Assembly (NCBI RefSeq): GCF_020073815.1
Contig: NZ_JAIQZJ010000008.1
Location: 228,397-292,396 of the forward strand
Origin: Nocardioides mangrovi
Lineage (GTDB): Bacteria; Actinomycetota; Actinomycetes; Propionibacteriales; Nocardioidaceae
Reading direction: 5' to 3'
DNA length: 64,000 nt
The translations under genes were made by a program, and so were the position numbers. Each line of letters opens with the position of its first letter. Position 1 is the first letter of the stretch. Under the pieces are notes generated by a model. That model searched no databases. It was given only the letters and a program-made list of their open reading frames with translations, and was not told the DNA's origin. Shown here one piece after another: positions 50,686 through 59,924 of the stretch.

Positions 50686-50935
50686 GCGGTCGCCCTGGCC
50701 GGGGAGTCCGGCTCGGGCACGAGCGCGATCGGCCGCGCCATCGGGGGGCTCGTTCCCCTGGCGGCGGATCGCCGGTCTGCGCGGCCGCGAGCTGCGCGAG
50801 CACGTCGACGGCCTCCTCGACCCGGTCGGTACCGCCCGCACCGTCGCCGGATCGCGGGCTGACCCGCCCGTCCCGGCGGGAGCGGGGGATCGCGAACCTG
50901 CCGGGGGACGCTCGCGGCGGTCCGTGGACCGGGGT
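50686..50935 (+). pseudogene. Decayed oligopeptide-type ABC ATPase
   Basis: A frame starting at about 50686 reads EAVALAGESGSGTSAIGRAI, a clear Walker A with the essential Lys replaced by Thr (GESGSGTS instead of GESGSGKS). After a frameshift near 50765 another frame reads RGRELREHVDGLLDPVGT, which corresponds to the region before the signature motif in Dpp/Opp ATPases. A third segment at about 50870-50905 looks like a decayed LSGGQRQRIAIARAL. The rest of the gene is lost. The 500-bp gap 50492-50991 otherwise holds nothing I can identify. Confidence 0.6.
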
Positions 50936-50991
50936 CAGATGGGTGATTCTGGACTATGCTTGCCCTCGAGTATAAGTCGCAGTGAGGTGAG

Positions 50992-51642
50992 GTGAGTGGC
51001 GACGTGACCATGGACGCCCCGGTGGAAGAGGGACTCGATCGACGCCAGCGGCGCTGGCGCCAGCTGCACGGGACGATCTACGACGCCGCCTGCGAGCTCT
51101 TCCTCGAGACCGGGTTCGAGGAGACCTCGATGGACCAGATCGCCGAGCGTGCGGACGTCGCGCGGAAGACGGCGTTCAACCACTTCCCGCGCAAGCGCGA
51201 CATCATCGCCGAGTGGGGCAACCGTCGACGCCTCGAGGTGCGGCAGGCTCTCTCTGCAGACCTGCTCGCCAAGCCGGACCTCGAAGCCGTGCTGCGGCAC
51301 TACCTCTCCGGCCTCGCCCGTCAGAACGAGCGCGAGCGTGCCCTGACTCGCCGCATGCTCATGGGCTGGCGCGAGCACGGCGGCCCCTTCGACGCCGACC
51401 CACACGCCCTGGCCGACATCTTCGAGCGCTTCGTCGTGGCCGCCGTCGAGCGTGGCGACGTGGTCGCCAAGATCCACCCGCGCATGGTCGCGACGATGCT
51501 CTACGCGAGCTACTTCGGCTTCCTCTACGAGTGGTGTGCCGGCACCGACGAGGAGCCCCCCTTCGATCTCGAGGACGCCCTCATGGATGCGCTCGACGTC
51601 GTCCTGGTCGGTCTTGACGTCGACATCGCCGGTCGCCCCTGA
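50992..51642 (+). CDS. TetR-family regulator
   Basis: This 216-residue TetR-type repressor has a helix-turn-helix of the form TGFEETSMDQIAERADVARK (about residues 41-60), then TAFNHFPRKRDII. The C-terminal ligand domain is all-helical. GTG 50992 is preceded by GTGAGGTGAG; the ATG at 51010 is a possible shorter start. It ends before an 18-bp hairpin and is followed 163 bp downstream by the FAH-amidohydrolase-ABC unit, which it probably regulates. TATGCT at 50955 may be its -10. Confidence 0.9.
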   Translation: MSGDVTMDAPVEEGLDRRQRRWRQLHGTIYDAACELFLETGFEETSMDQIAERADVARKTAFNHFPRKRDIIAEWGNRRRLEVRQALSADLLAKPDLEAVLRHYLSGLARQNERERALTRRMLMGWREHGGPFDADPHALADIFERFVVAAVERGDVVAKIHPRMVATMLYASYFGFLYEWCAGTDEEPPFDLEDALMDALDVVLVGLDVDIAGRP

Positions 51643-51660
51643 CGCTCCCGCACCGCGCGC

Positions 51661-51700
51661 ACTCGAGCCCGGACCGACCGTCGTCGGTCCGGGCTCGAGT
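51661..51700 (+). terminator. 18-bp stem-loop after the TetR gene
   Basis: ACTCGAGCCCGGACCGAC (51661-51678) pairs perfectly with its complement at 51683-51700 over a 4-base loop. No T tract follows, as is common in high-GC actinobacteria. It separates the TetR gene from the following operon. Confidence 0.8.
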
Positions 51701-51727
51701 CGTCTGAGATCGGTTCGCTCGGAGTGC

Positions 51728-51795
51728 TTGACACCTGTGACCGCAGTCACCAGACTAGGTGCACGCAAGTGTAAGTACATGTTCGAGTGTAGACA
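51728..51795 (+). promoter_or_regulatory. Probable promoter/operator of the second catabolic unit
   Basis: TTGACA (51728-51733) is followed by GTGAC-CGCA-GTCAC (51737-51750), a 5-bp-arm inverted repeat that would overlap the spacer. Further on are TGTAAGTACA (51770-51779) and TGTAGACA (51788-51795). Any of these could be the TetR site. No confident -10 was found. Confidence 0.35.
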
Positions 51796-51804
51796 GAGGT
51801 AGCA

Positions 51805-52743
51805 GTGAAGATTGCGCGGTTCGGTGGGTCGGGAGCGGGGGTGCCGGACGCTGCGGGTCGGCTGGCGAGGGTCGATGGTGACCGCCTCGTACCCCTTGCC
51901 GAGGGTGTGCTGCTGGCGAGCGCGCTGACCGGAGGCGGGGAGGTCGACAGCGAGCTCGACGGGCCCGCGATCTCGGAGGTGGAGCTGCTTGCCCCGACCG
52001 ACGGCCTCGTCAGCCTCCGTGACTGCATCGGCTTCCTGCAGCACGTGCGCAACACCCGGCGGTCCCGGGGTGTCATCGAGCCGCTGCCGCCGATGTGGTC
52101 GGAGCGACCGGCGTTCTACTTCGCCAACCCGGCCTCCGTGCGAGCGGCGAACGCCGACATCGCCATTCCGACCGGCAGTACCGCCTTCGACTTCGAGCTC
52201 GAGATCGGGGCCGTCATCGGCCGCGGTGGGAGCGACCTCGACGCCGCTCAGGCCGCCGACCACATCGCCGGCTACGTGCTGTACTGCGACTGGAGTGCTC
52301 GGGACGCCCAGGCCGAGGAACGCGTGCTCCAGATCGGGCAGGGCAAGGGCAAGGACGCGGCCATCTCCCTGGGACCCTGGGCGCTCGACGCCGCGGAGGC
52401 AGCCCAGTACCGGGTCGAGGACGGCTTCGCGTTCGAGGTCTCGGTGAGCGTGAACGGCGAGGTCGTGCACGCGGGTCCGTTCCGGGGCATGGACTGGTCC
52501 TTCGAGGAGCTTGTCGCCTACGCGTCCGTGGGGTCGGAGATCCGAGCCGGCGACGTGATCGCCTCGGGCACGCTCCCTCTCTGCTGCCTCCTCGAGCACT
52601 CCGCGAGCGCCGACTTCCGCGGCTGGCTCCAGCCGGGAGACGTCGTCCGCCTCGATGGCGGGCCGCTCGGCGCCATCACGACCACCATCCAGGCGCCCGC
52701 CGTCGCCCGGGCCTGGCGCAGGACGCCGGCACCGGCGTCCTGA
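51805..52743 (+). CDS. Fumarylacetoacetate hydrolase-family protein (3)
   Basis: This 312-residue FAH-family protein has an N-terminal domain, LVSLRDCIGFLQHVRN, FDFELEIGAVIGRGG (metal-ligand acids), YCDWSARDAQAEER and QGKGKDAAISLGP. The end IVRLDGGPLGAITTTIQAP resembles acylpyruvase/FAH-like. The start is ATG 51805. It is the first gene of the second unit and is not accompanied by a TGTCGACA site (only a one-mismatch TGTAGACA at 51788). Confidence 0.88.
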   Translation: MKIARFGGSGAGVPDAAGRLARVDGDRLVPLAEGVLLASALTGGGEVDSELDGPAISEVELLAPTDGLVSLRDCIGFLQHVRNTRRSRGVIEPLPPMWSERPAFYFANPASVRAANADIAIPTGSTAFDFELEIGAVIGRGGSDLDAAQAADHIAGYVLYCDWSARDAQAEERVLQIGQGKGKDAAISLGPWALDAAEAAQYRVEDGFAFEVSVSVNGEVVHAGPFRGMDWSFEELVAYASVGSEIRAGDVIASGTLPLCCLLEHSASADFRGWLQPGDVVRLDGGPLGAITTTIQAPAVARAWRRTPAPAS

Positions 52744-52799
52744 CCGCACCGTCCACCAGCTCACGACCGCCTCATCGACCGAACCAGGAGACCGCACCC

Positions 52800-54230
52800 A
52801 TGTCTGAATCGCCCGCCACCGTCTACACCGGCGCGAAGGTCCTCGTGGGTGACCCACGCCTGCGTCGGGTCGAGCAGGTCGAGCTGCGTGTCGCGGACGG
52901 TGTCATCACCGAGATCGGTCCCGAGCTGGACCGCACCGGGGCCGAGGTCGTCGACGTCTCCTGGGCCTGGATCATGCCCGGCCTGGTCGACACCCACCAC
53001 CACATCTGGCAGGCCACCATGGGTGCCCTGACCTCCGACTTCACGCTCGACGACTACTTCTGGACCATCCGCCGCAACCACTCGACGGTGCACCGAGCCG
53101 ACGACGTCTACAACGGCACCTTCGGTGGCGCGGTCGCGATGCTGGACGCGGGTACGACATCGACCGTCGACTTCTCGCACTGCATCCTCAGCCCGGACCA
53201 CGCCGACGCCGGCATCACCGGCTTCATCGACTCCGGTATCAGGGGGGTCTGGTGCTACGGCTTCTACCACCAGCCGATGGAGGCTCCGCACTTCCACTCG
53301 CCCGAGGAGCGGTACGACGACGCGCGTCGGATCAAGTCGACCTACTTCTCGGCGGAGAGCGGGCGGGTGCGGTTCGGCGTCTCCCCGACCGAGTCGGCTC
53401 GGGTGCCGTTCGAGCAGATCATCGACGAGGTCCGGATGGGCCGAGAGCTCAACGGGCTCGTGCACCCCCACACCAACACGCGGGCTCGGATCGGCCACCC
53501 GTCCGACATCCAGGGGTGGCACGCTGCGGGTCTGATCTGGAGCCACCAGCTCCACTCGCACTGCAACAGCATCGACGCGGCGGACCTCAAGATCCTCGCC
53601 GATGCGGGAGCCGCGGTCAGCTCCACGCCCGAGACCGAGCTGGGCATGGGACTGGGACCGATGGTCGTGACCGCGTCGGACCGAGCCGGCGTCACCACCG
53701 GCCTCGGCGCGGACATCCAGGCCAACAACAGTCCCGACCTCTTCACGCAGATGCGGATCGCGCTGGGCGCGGAGCGGTACCGCTACCAGCAGCCGATCGT
53801 CGAGGAGCGCGGGACCTCGGGCCTGGAGCGGGTCACCCTGCGCACCGAGGACGTCCTGCACTTCGCGACCCTCGGCGGCGCCCGCGGCCTGGGGCTGGGT
53901 GACGTCACCGGCTCGATCGAGGTCGGCAAGGCAGCCGACCTCCTGTTCATCAACACCGACACCCCGCGCCTGCGCGCGGTGACCGACGTCGTCAACTCCA
54001 TCGTCATGCACGTGACGGTGGCCGACATCGACACCGTGATGGTGGGCGGGGACGTCGTGAAGAAGGGCGGTCGACTCCGCGACGACCTGCGGACGAGGGC
54101 CGTGGTGGCGCTCGACGAGTCTGGCGCCTACCTTGCCAAGGCCGTCCAGGCCCACGGCGGCTGGACGCCCGACAAGCCCGAGTGGATGGGCACGCCTGCG
54201 GAGCACCACCTGAGCAACGCCGGAGTCTGA
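52800..54230 (+). CDS. Amidohydrolase of the cytosine-deaminase/TrzN type
   Basis: This 476-residue enzyme has VYTGAKVLVGDPRLRRVE, GLVDTHHHIWQA (HxH), NGLVHPHTNTRARIGH, HQLHSHCNSIDAADLKIL, VSSTPETELGMGLG and LGADIQANNS, the pattern of the ATZ/TRZ/SAH-deaminase subgroup with Zn2+ or Fe2+. It may hydrolyse a deaminatable or halogenated ring, or an amide. ATG 52800 has AGGAG upstream. It stands between FAH 3 and the ribose-type ABC transporter. Confidence 0.87.
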   Translation: MSESPATVYTGAKVLVGDPRLRRVEQVELRVADGVITEIGPELDRTGAEVVDVSWAWIMPGLVDTHHHIWQATMGALTSDFTLDDYFWTIRRNHSTVHRADDVYNGTFGGAVAMLDAGTTSTVDFSHCILSPDHADAGITGFIDSGIRGVWCYGFYHQPMEAPHFHSPEERYDDARRIKSTYFSAESGRVRFGVSPTESARVPFEQIIDEVRMGRELNGLVHPHTNTRARIGHPSDIQGWHAAGLIWSHQLHSHCNSIDAADLKILADAGAAVSSTPETELGMGLGPMVVTASDRAGVTTGLGADIQANNSPDLFTQMRIALGAERYRYQQPIVEERGTSGLERVTLRTEDVLHFATLGGARGLGLGDVTGSIEVGKAADLLFINTDTPRLRAVTDVVNSIVMHVTVADIDTVMVGGDVVKKGGRLRDDLRTRAVVALDESGAYLAKAVQAHGGWTPDKPEWMGTPAEHHLSNAGV

Positions 54231-54359
54231 CCCGGAACGCCACCCACGCGAGCCGCTCGGCTCACCCAGAACCCACATCACCCACCAGGGGCGCGGCGGA
54301 CGCAGCGTCCTCTGGGCAGTCATGTCCGCACCACCGTCGGCTCGGCGGCACCACCACCC

Positions 54360-54380
54360 ATCACTCGGGCGACGAGTGAT
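54360..54380 (+). promoter_or_regulatory. Hairpin before the binding-protein gene
   Basis: ATCACTCG (54360-54367) pairs perfectly with CGAGTGAT (54373-54380) over a 5-base loop, ending 19 bp before ATG 54400. It could protect or modulate the mRNA segment for the high-abundance binding protein. There are no other clear signals in the 169-bp gap. Confidence 0.4.
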
Positions 54381-54399
54381 CTCACGAAAGGGAACTCCC

Positions 54400-55572
54400 A
54401 TGTTCCGTAGCCGCATGCTGGCCGCCGTCGCGGTGGCCGTGGCTGCCGCCCTCACCCTGGCGGCCTGTGGCAGTAGCGACAGCTCCTCCGGGGGCGGCGG
54501 CGCCACCGCACAGTCCGACCTCGACTGGGCGAGCTCGACGACGGCCAAGCTGTTCGAGGGCACCGACCGGCCGCTGCCGAGCAGCGGTCCCGAAGCGGTC
54601 ACCGGCAAGACGGTCTGGGCCATCACCTGCGCGGCCACCGCGCCAGGCTGCGACATGCCTGCGGAGGGCTTCGCCGACGCTGCCCAGCACCTCGGTTGGA
54701 CCACCAAGGTGGTGGACGGCAAGCTCGACCCGACCGTCTACAACTCCTCGATCCGCGCCGCCGGCGCCGCCCACGTCGACGCCGTCGCCCTCTTCGGTGT
54801 CGACTGCTCGTCGACCGAGGGCGCGATCAAGGCGGTCCAGGCGGAGGGCGTGAAGGTCTTCGGCATCAACGCCCTGGACTGCGACGACACCTACTCCAGC
54901 GGCGGACAGCCGCTGTTCGACGGCAGCATGAAGTGGGGTCCCGACAGCTCCAGCTACGGAGACTTCCTCGACGACCAGGTGGGTCCGTCGATCGCGGCCT
55001 GGGTCGTCGACACGACCAACGGCGCCGGGAACATCCTGGTGATGACCGAGGACGACAACGCCACGACCCATCACGTCGGGGACGCGGAGGTTGCCACGCT
55101 GAAGGCGAAGTGCGGCGGTTGCACGGTCAACACGGTGCCGTACACCGGCGGCGACCTCGTCGACGGCGGCGTGCAGAGCAAGCTGAGCGCCGCGCTCCAG
55201 AAGTATCCCGACGCCGGCGTGGTGATGACTCCGGTCGACGCCACCATCCTGCTCGGGGCCGGGGCGGCCGTGGAGCAGGCGCGTGCCAGCGGCCGCACGA
55301 TCCTCCTCGTCGGTGAGGAGGGAGTGCCTGGCTCCATCGCGCTGATCAAGAAGGGCGACCAGGACTTCGCGCTGGGCCGACCCTGGACGTGGACCGGCTG
55401 GGCCGCCGCCGACGCGCTGAACCGCTTCTTCGCCGGCGACCAGCAGGTGGACGCCGGATTCGGGTTCGGCGCGATGGACGCGGACCACCCGCCGACGTCC
55501 GACGTCTACGACGGCAACGCGAAGTCGGCTGGCTATCAGGCGAACTACCTCAAGATCTGGGGCGTCTCCTGA
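54400..55572 (+). CDS. Sugar-type ABC substrate-binding lipoprotein
   Basis: This 390-residue lipoprotein has signal MFRSRMLAAVAVAVAAALTL with lipobox LAAC. The type I periplasmic-binding fold follows (KTVWAITCAATAPGCD, VDAVALFGVDCSSTEGA, KVFGINALDCDDTYS, ILLVGEEGVPGSIALIKKG). It belongs to the ribose/autoinducer-2 group, but the several Cys residues and the acidic start are unusual. It is the first gene of the RbsABC-like transporter and supplies the substrate of unit 2. Confidence 0.9.
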   Translation: MFRSRMLAAVAVAVAAALTLAACGSSDSSSGGGGATAQSDLDWASSTTAKLFEGTDRPLPSSGPEAVTGKTVWAITCAATAPGCDMPAEGFADAAQHLGWTTKVVDGKLDPTVYNSSIRAAGAAHVDAVALFGVDCSSTEGAIKAVQAEGVKVFGINALDCDDTYSSGGQPLFDGSMKWGPDSSSYGDFLDDQVGPSIAAWVVDTTNGAGNILVMTEDDNATTHHVGDAEVATLKAKCGGCTVNTVPYTGGDLVDGGVQSKLSAALQKYPDAGVVMTPVDATILLGAGAAVEQARASGRTILLVGEEGVPGSIALIKKGDQDFALGRPWTWTGWAAADALNRFFAGDQQVDAGFGFGAMDADHPPTSDVYDGNAKSAGYQANYLKIWGVS

Positions 55573-55573
55573 G

Positions 55574-57121
55574 ATGACCGAGTCGCTTCTCGACGCCCCG
55601 CCCCAGCAGGCACTGGTCCTCGAGGCGGTGTCGAAGACGTTCCCTGGGATGCGCGCACTCGACGACGTCTCCTTCGCGATCCATCGCGGCAGCTTCCATG
55701 CACTGCTGGGCGGCAACGGGTCCGGGAAGTCGACTCTGATCAAGATCCTCGCCGGGGTCTACCAGGGTGATCCCGGCGGCACCATCCGGGCCAGGGGGGA
55801 GTCGGTCGACCCGCAGGCGACCACTCCCGCCTGGTCTCGGCGGGCCGGTATTCGCTTCGTCCACCAGGATCTCGGCGTCTTCGGCGCGATGTCGGTCGCC
55901 GAGAACCTCTTCAGTGGCCATCCCTACCCGCGCACCAGGATCGGCGCGGTCGGCTGGCGGTCGATGCAGGCCGAGGCCGCCCGGGTGCTGGCCCGCCACG
56001 ACATCGACGTCGACCCGCGGCGGTCGATGGCGGACCTCCGCCCGGCCGAGCAGACCCTGGTCGCCATCGCGCGCTGTCTGATGGACGCCGACGAGGGCGG
56101 GGTCGAGCTCCTGGTCCTCGACGAGCCCACCGCCAGGCTGCCACCGACCGAGGTCGAGGAGCTGCTCGCAGCCCTGGATCGCTACGTCGCCGGGGGGCTG
56201 AGCATCCTCTATGTGAGCCACCGGCTGAGCGAGGTGGTCGAGCACGCCGACACGATCACCGTCCTGCGCGACGGTCGGCACGTCACGACCCGCCCGGCCG
56301 ACGGGCTGACCAGGGCCGAGCTGGCGACGCTGATCGTCGGCAGCCGGAGCCAGATCGCGGCCAAGCGCGCCACCCGGACCATCGGGTCAGACGTGGTGCT
56401 CCGGGTGGAGGGGCTGCGGAGCGGTCCCGTCCACGATGTCGACCTGACCCTGCACGCCGGAGAGATCGTGGGCCTGGCGGGCCTGGTCGGCAGCGGGCGG
56501 ACCCATCTCGTCGAGACCATCTTCGGGGTGCACCGACCTCGCGAGGGGCGGGTGAGCCTGCGGGGACGGCCGCTGAGGCCGGGCTCCGTCGCTGCGGCGA
56601 CCGACGCCGGTCTCGCCTACGTCCCGGAGGACCGGGCGGCGCACAGCGCCTTCCGCAGCCTGGGCCTGGACATGAACCTCTCGGCCGCCGACCTGCATCG
56701 CTACCGACGAGGATGGCTACGCCGTCCGCCCGAGCTGGCGGACGCGCAGGCGGACATCGCCCGGTTCGCGATTCGCACGCCCGGGGTGCGCGCTCCCTTC
56801 GCCCAGCTCTCGGGCGGGAACCAGCAGAAGGCGGTGCTGGCCCGCTGGCTGCGACGCAGCCCGGTGGCCCTGCTGCTCGACGAGCCGACCCAGGGGGTCG
56901 ACATCGGCGCGCGTGCCGAGATCTATGCCCAGATCGAGGAGGCCGTGGACCGAGGTACCGCGGTGCTGCTGGTCACCTCTGACCTCGACGAGCTGCTCCA
57001 TCTCTCCGACCGCGTGGCGGTGATCAGTCGCGGGCGCATCGTCGACGAGGCGACCGGCGACCGGATCACCCGCGACTGGGTCGGCTCCCGCATGTTCGAC
57101 GCCCACCAGGAGGAGTCATGA
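55574..57121 (+). CDS. Sugar-type ABC ATPase (two domains, RbsA-like)
   Basis: This 515-residue fused ATPase has a first Walker A GGNGSGKST (residues about 45-53) and first Walker B LLVLDEPTARLP. In the second half, QLSGGNQQKAVLARWL is the signature and LLLDEPTQGVDIGA is Walker B. As usual for RbsA, the second Walker A is degenerate (GLVGSGRT). It starts 2 bp after the binding-protein stop (TGAGATG) and overlaps the permease by ATGA. Confidence 0.95.
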   Translation: MTESLLDAPPQQALVLEAVSKTFPGMRALDDVSFAIHRGSFHALLGGNGSGKSTLIKILAGVYQGDPGGTIRARGESVDPQATTPAWSRRAGIRFVHQDLGVFGAMSVAENLFSGHPYPRTRIGAVGWRSMQAEAARVLARHDIDVDPRRSMADLRPAEQTLVAIARCLMDADEGGVELLVLDEPTARLPPTEVEELLAALDRYVAGGLSILYVSHRLSEVVEHADTITVLRDGRHVTTRPADGLTRAELATLIVGSRSQIAAKRATRTIGSDVVLRVEGLRSGPVHDVDLTLHAGEIVGLAGLVGSGRTHLVETIFGVHRPREGRVSLRGRPLRPGSVAAATDAGLAYVPEDRAAHSAFRSLGLDMNLSAADLHRYRRGWLRRPPELADAQADIARFAIRTPGVRAPFAQLSGGNQQKAVLARWLRRSPVALLLDEPTQGVDIGARAEIYAQIEEAVDRGTAVLLVTSDLDELLHLSDRVAVISRGRIVDEATGDRITRDWVGSRMFDAHQEES

Positions 57122-58158
57122 CCACCACCCAGGCCGGCCCCGTCGCCGATGCCCCGCAGGCCTCGCCTCCCGCGCAGGCTCGACGACGTGGCCTCGGCGG
57201 ACGGCTGCTGGATCAGCTCGAGCGCTTCGGGCTGGTCGTGCTGCTCATCGCGGTCGCGCTCTTCTTCACCTTCCTGCCCGCGACCTCCGCCGTCTTCCCC
57301 ACGAGCGCGAACCTGCGCAACGTCGCGGCCAACGAGTCGATCCTCGTGGTCGTGGCACTGGCGGCCCTCGTGCCCCTGGTGGCGGAGCGGTTCGACCTCT
57401 CGGTAGGTGCCACTGTCGGTCTGGCGGCGATCGTGACCGGCAAGCTGCTCACCTCGGGAGCCGCGCCGACGCTGGTCGCCATCCTGGCCGGGGTGCTGGT
57501 GGGCGCGCTCGTCGGACTCGTCAACGGGATCGTGATCGCGCACTACAACGCGAGCTCCCTCGTGATCACCCTCGGCATGGCCACCCTGTTGCAGGGCGTC
57601 GGCAGCTACCTCACCGGTGACACCACCCTCCTCGGGATGCCGCAGTCGCTGCTCGACTTCGGCAACCTGCAGTGGCTCGGGATCCCGAGGCCCGTGTGGC
57701 TCTTCGTCCTCCTCGCGCTGGCCATCGCCTTCGTGCTGGGCATGACGGTCTTCGGCAGGAGGCTCCTGGCGATCGGCTCGAACGAGGCTGCCGCTCGGCT
57801 GGTCGGCATGCCGGTCTCGCGCACCGTGCTGCTCGCCTTCGTGGTCTCGGGCGCCCTGGCGGGCGTGGCGGGGATCCTCGTCCTCGCCCGCACCGGCGGC
57901 GCCTCCGCCGGGGTGGGCGCGGGCTACACGCTGCCGGCCGTCGCGGCCATCTTCCTGGGCTCGACCACGATCCGACCCGGCCGGTTCACGGTCGCGGGAA
58001 CGCTCGTCGGCGTCTTCTTCGTCGCGATCAGCGTGAACGGTCTGACGCTGGCCGGTGCCCAGGACTGGGTCGACCCCGTCTTCAACGGCGGCGCCGTCGT
58101 GCTCGCCGTCGCCGCCGCCGCGATCCTCGCCAAACGGCGGCTCGGCTCCGCTCGCTGA
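57118..58158 (+). CDS. Sugar-type ABC permease (RbsC-like)
   Basis: This 346-residue membrane protein has about ten hydrophobic helices. SLVITLGMATLLQGVGSYL and GRRLLAIGSNEAAARLVGM are the standard BPD_transp_2 loop sequences. It forms the channel with RbsA-like 55574. It starts with ATGA overlap. A possible second permease is absent, so a homodimer is expected, as in Rbs systems. Confidence 0.93.
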   Translation: MTTTQAGPVADAPQASPPAQARRRGLGGRLLDQLERFGLVVLLIAVALFFTFLPATSAVFPTSANLRNVAANESILVVVALAALVPLVAERFDLSVGATVGLAAIVTGKLLTSGAAPTLVAILAGVLVGALVGLVNGIVIAHYNASSLVITLGMATLLQGVGSYLTGDTTLLGMPQSLLDFGNLQWLGIPRPVWLFVLLALAIAFVLGMTVFGRRLLAIGSNEAAARLVGMPVSRTVLLAFVVSGALAGVAGILVLARTGGASAGVGAGYTLPAVAAIFLGSTTIRPGRFTVAGTLVGVFFVAISVNGLTLAGAQDWVDPVFNGGAVVLAVAAAAILAKRRLGSAR

Positions 58159-58204
58159 GTGGCCAGCCCGCTCATCCCGACAGCATCTCGAAAGGTAGTC
58201 ACAC

Positions 58205-59173
58205 GTGTACGAGCAGTCAGACGTGCCTGGAGACCCCTCGGTCACCCGGGATCCGGCCCCGTTGGGGCGGCTTGACCAGGTCGCCGACGGTGTCTTCGCC
58301 TGGATCCAGGAGGACGGCACCTGGTGGATCAACAACGCAGGCTACGTGGCCGGCGACGACGTGGGCGTCCTCATCGACACCTGCACCACCGAGGCCCGCA
58401 CCCGGGCGCTGCTCGACGCGGTCGACGCGGTCGCCGGGGGACGCCCGCTGGCGTACGCGCTGAACACGCACCACCACGGTGACCACACGTACGGCAACTC
58501 GCTGCTCGAGCCCACGACGGTGATCGTGGGTCAGCACCTGATGCGCGAGGGGATGCTGGCGGACCGGACCTTGGAGGACTTCCCGCCGTTCTGGTCGCCC
58601 ACCCCTGAGTTCGGTGACCTCAGGCGTCGCGCCCCCGGCCTCACCTTCGGTGACCGGGCGAGCGTGCACCTCGGCGGGCGCCAGGTCGACCTGGTGCACC
58701 CCGGCTACACGGCCCACACCGACGGCGACGCCGCCGCGTGGGTGCCCGATGTGCGGGTGCTCTTCGTCGGCGACCTGCTCTTTCCCGGGCACACCCCGAT
58801 GATCATGGCCGGCGTGCCCTCCGGCGCGATCCGGTCGCTGGCCTGGATCGACTCCTTCGACGCGGACATCGTGGTGCCCGGGCACGGCCCGGTCATCCAG
58901 GCCAGCGAGCTCGCCCAGGTGCTGGCACTGCACGAGGCCTACTACGAGTTCGTGCTGCGCGAGGGCCGCCGCGGCATCGCGACCGGGCTGACACCGCTGG
59001 AGGTCGCGCGGAGCGCCGACCTCGGCGAGTTCGGCGGCCTGCTGGATCCGGAGCGCTTCGTCCTCAACGTGCACAGTGCCTACGCCGAGCTGCGCGGCGG
59101 TGCGGTCGACCGCAAGGCCGCGCTGGCGGATGCGGTCGCCTGGATGGGCCGCGCCATCCACACCAAGGTCTGA
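58205..59173 (+). CDS. MBL-fold metallo-hydrolase
   Basis: This 322-residue protein has THHHGDH at residues 88-94 (HxHxDH zinc motif), then HPGYTAHTDGDAAAWVPD, VLFVGDLLF and VPGHGPVIQ, the usual later ligands. A N-terminal strand pattern WINNAGYVAGDDVGVLIDTC precedes. It is of the glyoxalase II/lactonase-like type and probably hydrolyses a lactone or thioester of unit 2. GTG 58205 follows the permease by 46 bp. Confidence 0.88.
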   Translation: MYEQSDVPGDPSVTRDPAPLGRLDQVADGVFAWIQEDGTWWINNAGYVAGDDVGVLIDTCTTEARTRALLDAVDAVAGGRPLAYALNTHHHGDHTYGNSLLEPTTVIVGQHLMREGMLADRTLEDFPPFWSPTPEFGDLRRRAPGLTFGDRASVHLGGRQVDLVHPGYTAHTDGDAAAWVPDVRVLFVGDLLFPGHTPMIMAGVPSGAIRSLAWIDSFDADIVVPGHGPVIQASELAQVLALHEAYYEFVLREGRRGIATGLTPLEVARSADLGEFGGLLDPERFVLNVHSAYAELRGGAVDRKAALADAVAWMGRAIHTKV

Positions 59174-59203
59174 GCCGGCTGGCCGGTCGAGGAGGGAAGA
59201 GGC

Positions 59204-59923
59204 ATGTCCAAGTTCCGGGAAGACGCGGTGGCGCTCCTGGCCGACGCGCTGGTCGACGGTGGAACGCTCGCAGTGGGCGGCTTCGGCCTCTCCGGCAACC
59301 CGTTCGGGCTGATCGAGGCGGTCCGGACGCTCGGGGTCAGGGATCTCACCGTCGTGTCCAACAACATGGGGGTGGACGGCGTGGGTCTGGGCCTGCTGAT
59401 CGAGAACGACCAGGTCGCCAAGGTGGTGGCTTCCTACGTCGGGGAGAACCGCCTGTTCGCGCAGCGCTACCTGTCCGGCGAGCTCGAGGTGGAGTTCGTG
59501 CCGCAGGGCACGCTCGCCGAGCGGCTGCGCGCCGGAGGGGCCGGGATCGCCGGCTTCTACACGCGCACCGGCGTGGGGACCGAGGTGGCCGAGGGCAAGC
59601 CTCACGCAGTCTTCGAGGGCCGGGAGTACGTGCTCGAGCGGGGCCTGACCGTCGACGTCGGGTTGGTTCGGGCGCACCGGGCCGATCCCGAGGGCAACCT
59701 GCTCTTCCGCAGGACGGCGCGGAACTTCAACCCGCTGGTCGCCACGGCCGGGAGGGTGACCTTCGTCGAGGCGGACGTCCTCGAAGCGGACTTCCTCGAC
59801 CCGGACGCCGTGCACACGCCGGGCATCTTCGTCGACCACGTCACGCAGGCGCCTCGCCGGGAGCCGGTCATCGAGAACCGCACGGTGCGCCAGCGCCCCG
59901 CCCTCGCAGGGGAGGCGGTCTGA
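59204..59923 (+). CDS. Two-subunit CoA-transferase, subunit A
   Basis: This 239-residue family I CoA-transferase A subunit has [53 protein letters not shown] and [10 protein letters not shown]. Relatives move CoA between succinyl/acetyl-CoA and 3-oxoacids. ATG 59204 lies 30 bp after the MBL gene. Subunit B follows 1 bp after its stop. Confidence 0.93.
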   Translation: MSKFREDAVALLADALVDGGTLAVGGFGLSGNPFGLIEAVRTLGVRDLTVVSNNMGVDGVGLGLLIENDQVAKVVASYVGENRLFAQRYLSGELEVEFVPQGTLAERLRAGGAGIAGFYTRTGVGTEVAEGKPHAVFEGREYVLERGLTVDVGLVRAHRADPEGNLLFRRTARNFNPLVATAGRVTFVEADVLEADFLDPDAVHTPGIFVDHVTQAPRREPVIENRTVRQRPALAGEAV

Positions 59924-59924
59924 G

